A DNA stretch of 64,000 nucleotides from Antarcticirhabdus aurantiaca (GTDB lineage Bacteria > Pseudomonadota > Alphaproteobacteria > Rhizobiales > Rhizobiaceae): NCBI RefSeq assembly GCF_009765365.1, contig NZ_VTOM01000017.1, forward strand, positions 62,001 to 126,000, written 5' to 3'. Numbering within the stretch: position 1 is the first letter of the stretch; the number at the start of each line of letters is the position of its first letter. This document shows positions 61,555 through 64,000 of this stretch, piece by piece. The translations under genes were made by a program, and so were the position numbers. Under the pieces are notes generated by a model that saw nothing but the letters and a program-made list of their open reading frames with translations, made no database searches and was not told the origin of the DNA.

Positions 61555-62049
61555 CTAGGGAGATGTCCCCTCGCAAATTTCGTTCTTGAAGCGGGCATAG
61601 GCGGTCAGTAGCTCGTCCTTGGAGGCCACATTGCTCTCCAGGATCATCGGGTCGCACTCGCCGGCTTGGCTGGACGAGCACTGCAGGCCATTGAACTTGA
61701 CCGTGCGCAGAACCCCGTCTGGATCCTCGGTGACCTCAAGCGCCGACACCTGCGAGTAGTCGAGGGTCAGAGTGTCGCTGTCTCGGCCATCAGCTGCGAA
61801 CTCCATCGTGTAGATGCATGGCGCGATCTGCGTCACCGTGATCTGACCTTTCGTGCCCGACAGATCCGTCTCGAACACCGCAGGCGAGGCGCTCGTCCGC
61901 GTGGCGGTGTACTTCATCCCGCCGCCTTCGCTGACAAAGCCGTCCTTTATGCCGCTGACGAAGAGGGCGACGTTCTCTTCCGCTGTTTGGGACCATGCCG
62001 GGCTTGCGCCCGCAACGAAGAGCAAAGTGCAGGCAGCCACAGTTCTCAT
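61555..62049 (-). CDS. Secreted hypothetical protein
   Basis: 164 aa. Sec signal (MRTVAACTLLFVAGASPAWS), then a beta-rich domain with MKYTATRTSASPAVFETDL and Cys pairs. The start overlaps the stop of the upstream minus-strand gene (ATGA). No family recognised. Confidence 0.65.
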   Translation of the reverse strand: MRTVAACTLLFVAGASPAWSQTAEENVALFVSGIKDGFVSEGGGMKYTATRTSASPAVFETDLSGTKGQITVTQIAPCIYTMEFAADGRDSDTLTLDYSQVSALEVTEDPDGVLRTVKFNGLQCSSSQAGECDPMILESNVASKDELLTAYARFKNEICEGTSP

Positions 62050-62363
62050 GAGACCTCCGGGAGCGTCAGGGCTGCATGGAGGTTCATCGGCGATTGATCG
62101 TCTACCTTCGAATGACCCTTGCGCGCTCTTGCGCTTACGCCATAGCCGAGAACAGGGCGTTTCTCGTAGGAGAGGTCGGCTACGGACATTTGTCTAATCG
62201 CCGCCAGCACGTCGCGTCCGGCAGGCGTCAGACGCGCTCGCTTAGGCCAGTCTTCCTTGCCGTGCCACTCCGCCCAGCCGCGCAGCATCATGCGCCGGAC
62301 GACATCGATCATCGGGCCGGGCAGATCGTTGAAGGCGCGGCCTACGTCGCCCGTCTGGTCCAT
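62046..62363 (-). CDS. Hypothetical protein
   Basis: 105 aa. IDVVRRMMLRGWAEWHGKED, then RARLTPAGRDVLAAIRQM, suggests a small winged-helix-like fold (LTPAGRDVL is common in such proteins). Coupled to the secreted protein by a 4-nt overlap. The ribosome site is weak. Confidence 0.55.
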   Translation of the reverse strand: MDQTGDVGRAFNDLPGPMIDVVRRMMLRGWAEWHGKEDWPKRARLTPAGRDVLAAIRQMSVADLSYEKRPVLGYGVSARARKGHSKVDDQSPMNLHAALTLPEVS

Positions 62364-62471
62364 GAAGCGCAAAGCTGCGATCGGCTACGACGTTGGATAG
62401 ACGTCAGATGCCCCACAACGTAGGTTTCGCACAGTCGGCTTGCGAAGCTGACGGAGTTGCCCGAGGGCCGC

Positions 62472-63587
62472 ATGGAAGAGGCTGCATTCTCAACGCTGAT
62501 CGAGCGTTGCTACGACACTGCCTTCGATGCAGGTGGCTGGCCGGACTTGCTGCAGGACATGGCGACCGCCTTTGACTGCGTCGGCGTCAACGTCGTTCAG
62601 ATGGGTGGCGGCGAGCCCCTCGTGGCGTACTCGCCCAGCATCGCCCATGCTGCCTCAGCCTACGCATCGGAGTGGGTCGGGCGCGACCCATGGCTCGCGT
62701 ACATGCTGCGCCATCGACCCGGCGCCGGCTTCTATGTCGACACCGACTACATCGCTGCCGACGTTCGAGCTCGCGACCCCTTCTATCAGGACTTCCGTCG
62801 CTCACTGGGCATGTCGAGCACCTTGTCCCTGATCCTGCGGCCCTATGAGGGCATGCAGCTCGGGCTGGGAGCCTCGCGCACCAGGCATTCCGAGTTCGTG
62901 CCACAGCAGGAGCGAGAGCGCTTCGCCGCGCTCGGGCGGCACCTGGCACGTGCCGCCACCCTTAGCTTCCGTCTCAATGCTGCCGAAACGCTCAACAGGA
63001 GCCTCGTCGATCAGCTGGCACGCTTCGACTGCGCCGTGGCAGTCGTCAGCAAGGGCGGTAAGCTCCTGCGCAGCAACAGCTTGCTGTACGGCCTTGAGGC
63101 CGATGGCCTGATGATCCGCCGCGGGCGCCTCGTGTCAGGACAGCCTGCTCTCCAGACGCGGCTCGATTGCTACATCACACAGGCGTTGGCGAGCCCGACG
63201 CAAGCGTCGCCCCCTGAGGTGCTCGCTCTTCCAAGACCCGGGAGCGCTCTGCCGCTGTTGGTGCGAGCTGTCTTCCTCGGCGTTCAAGTTGCTGATCAGC
63301 GCCTCGGTTTGGCTGAGCCGGCCGTGGTCCTCTTGGTTCTGAAACCGGATATGTCGGGATACCCATCGCTCGATCAGGTGCTGGTCGCTCTTGGCCTCAC
63401 GCGCGGGCAGGCGCGCTTCGCCCTTGCGGTCGGTGCTGGGCACTCGCTGAAGGAGGCGGCGGAGCTGTTCAAGGTCAGTGACGAAACAGCGCGTAGCATG
63501 CTCAAGCAGGTCTACGCGCGCCTCGGCATCAACCGCCAGAGCCAGCTCGCGCGCCTCATCGCGAAGGTCTCCCCACTTCACCGGTGA
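62472..63587 (+). CDS. LuxR-type HTH transcriptional regulator
   Basis: 371 aa. N-terminal sensor-like part (FSTLIERCYDTAFDAGGWPD; WVGRDPWLAYML), central region of unknown fold, and a C-terminal LuxR HTH: LTRGQARFALAVGAGHSLKEA, then ELFKVSDETARSMLKQVYARLG. Such proteins are common as stand-alone regulators in alphaproteobacteria. The ATG at 62472 has CGAGGG upstream; a TTG at 62457 is less likely. Confidence 0.85.
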   Translation: MEEAAFSTLIERCYDTAFDAGGWPDLLQDMATAFDCVGVNVVQMGGGEPLVAYSPSIAHAASAYASEWVGRDPWLAYMLRHRPGAGFYVDTDYIAADVRARDPFYQDFRRSLGMSSTLSLILRPYEGMQLGLGASRTRHSEFVPQQERERFAALGRHLARAATLSFRLNAAETLNRSLVDQLARFDCAVAVVSKGGKLLRSNSLLYGLEADGLMIRRGRLVSGQPALQTRLDCYITQALASPTQASPPEVLALPRPGSALPLLVRAVFLGVQVADQRLGLAEPAVVLLVLKPDMSGYPSLDQVLVALGLTRGQARFALAVGAGHSLKEAAELFKVSDETARSMLKQVYARLGINRQSQLARLIAKVSPLHR

Positions 63588-63951
63588 TCAGCACAGGTGC
63601 CAGGTTCGCGCTGGCGTCAGCTTGCGCAAGGGAAGGGCTTGCGAGACATCGCGGTCTGCGGCTCGTGGTGCTCCGAGATGATGAGCACGGCCGGTCCGAC
63701 GGGGAAAGATAGCTGGACGCCCGCGAACGGGCGCCCAGCCACAGGCAACTGATCAGGAAGGGACGGGACCGACCAGCCGCTTCTCGAGATGAGATGCGGC
63801 TTGAATAGGCGTTGTGATCTGAACCGCGGATGAAGCGCGCGTTCATCCGCCGACGGCGCTCAGCACGGCCCTGTAGGCGGGTGCAGAACTTCCCGGAACG
63901 CCATGCTGCCCTGCCAGCTTTCACGCGCTCGACCTGTTTGAAGGATCTAAC
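63588..63951. other. 364-bp intergenic region, no gene seen
   Basis: Contains a short hairpin CGCCCG-CGAA-CGGGCG near 63720 but no T-run. Promoter elements for the final gene are likely but not assignable. Confidence 0.35.
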
Positions 63952-64000
63952 ATGTCAGTGCATTCAATTGATGAGCTCGAGGCAGAGGCCACCAGCATGC
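63952..64000 (+). CDS. Start of a gene cut by the window end
   Basis: Sixteen codons (MSVHSIDELEAEATSM) after an AAGGA ribosome site 7 nt upstream. Too short to identify. Lies 364 nt after the LuxR-type regulator and could be its target. Confidence 0.5.
   Translation, partial: MSVHSIDELEAEATSM

Noticed and set aside
61292-61558. 88-codon plus-strand frame
   Set aside because: Low-complexity Arg/Ser/His composition and no ribosome site; the minus strand carries the only motif-like fragment.
1-64000. CRISPR arrays and insertion sequences
   Set aside because: No regularly spaced direct repeats of 24-40 bp and no transposase gene seen.
63952-64000. LuxI-type autoinducer synthase next to the LuxR-type regulator
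   Set aside because: Only 16 codons are available and the regulator's N-terminus does not show a recognisable autoinducer-binding pattern.

Overview
The window is a GC-rich chromosome segment of an alphaproteobacterium, most likely order Hyphomicrobiales. The evidence is the neighbourhood ffh / rpsP / rimM / trmD / rplS / leuC, sdhC-sdhD-sdhA, small DUF1127, DUF2934 and extensin-like proteins, and the KdgR-type IclR regulator. No rRNA, tRNA or CRISPR array was seen. Genus cannot be fixed from this sequence alone.

Layout. 1-6.45 kb: a carbohydrate ABC import operon (binding protein, two permeases, two Gfo/Idh/MocA oxidoreductases, ATPase). 6.6-8.0 kb: a tandem HD-GYP protein. 8.0-11.0 kb: a translationally coupled pair of exported proteins (vanadium-haloperoxidase/PAP2-like and CRTAC1-like). 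11.4-16.2 kb: the conserved prkA-yeaH-spoVR stress operon. 16.3-18.7 kb: HpaI-type aldolase, extensin-like and SH3 proteins. 18.7-21.7 kb: a sugar-acid module (IclR regulator divergent from a zinc dehydrogenase and a KDG kinase). 21.7-25.5 kb: DUF2934, a single-domain response regulator, MarR, zwf and small proteins. 25.8-28.4 kb: sdhCDA without sdhB alongside. 28.6-30.9 kb: an acetyltransferase, a BrnT/BrnA toxin-antitoxin pair and a diguanylate cyclase. 31.0-34.4 kb: leuC and a polar amino acid permease plus binding protein without an ATPase. 34.5-44.8 kb: cytochrome c, methyltransferase and the dispersed ribosomal/SRP cluster, with a PAS-GGDEF cyclase lying between rpsP and rimM.

45.0 to at least 60.1 kb is an integrated phage-like element. 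It opens with a P4-type tyrosine integrase. An unknown protein, an HTH protein and a tightly overlapping cassette follow; the cassette encodes a split primase (zinc-domain-like small protein plus Toprim/DUF3987). A lower-GC, oppositely oriented KAP-family P-loop NTPase (possible defence cargo) comes next. The last part encodes virion-type proteins: a large protein with tail-lysozyme and M15 peptidase domains, a glycine-zipper-rich protein and several small proteins. No terminase large subunit, portal, capsid or tail tube gene is visible, so the element looks like a satellite, a minimal element or a decayed prophage. Two of its transcription units begin with hairpins whose 3' arm contains the Shine-Dalgarno sequence. 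The right boundary and attachment sites were not found. The last 4 kb (Rmf/CrpP-like protein, lipoprotein, secreted protein, LuxR-type regulator) may belong to the element or to the host.

Intrinsic terminators delimit several units (spoVR, sdhA, rplS, rpsP, cspA/tauE, DUF1127, the lipoprotein gene). Start sites were chosen from Shine-Dalgarno sequences, ATGA/GTGA/TGATG overlaps and family length. Function calls come from recognised motifs, not from database searches.
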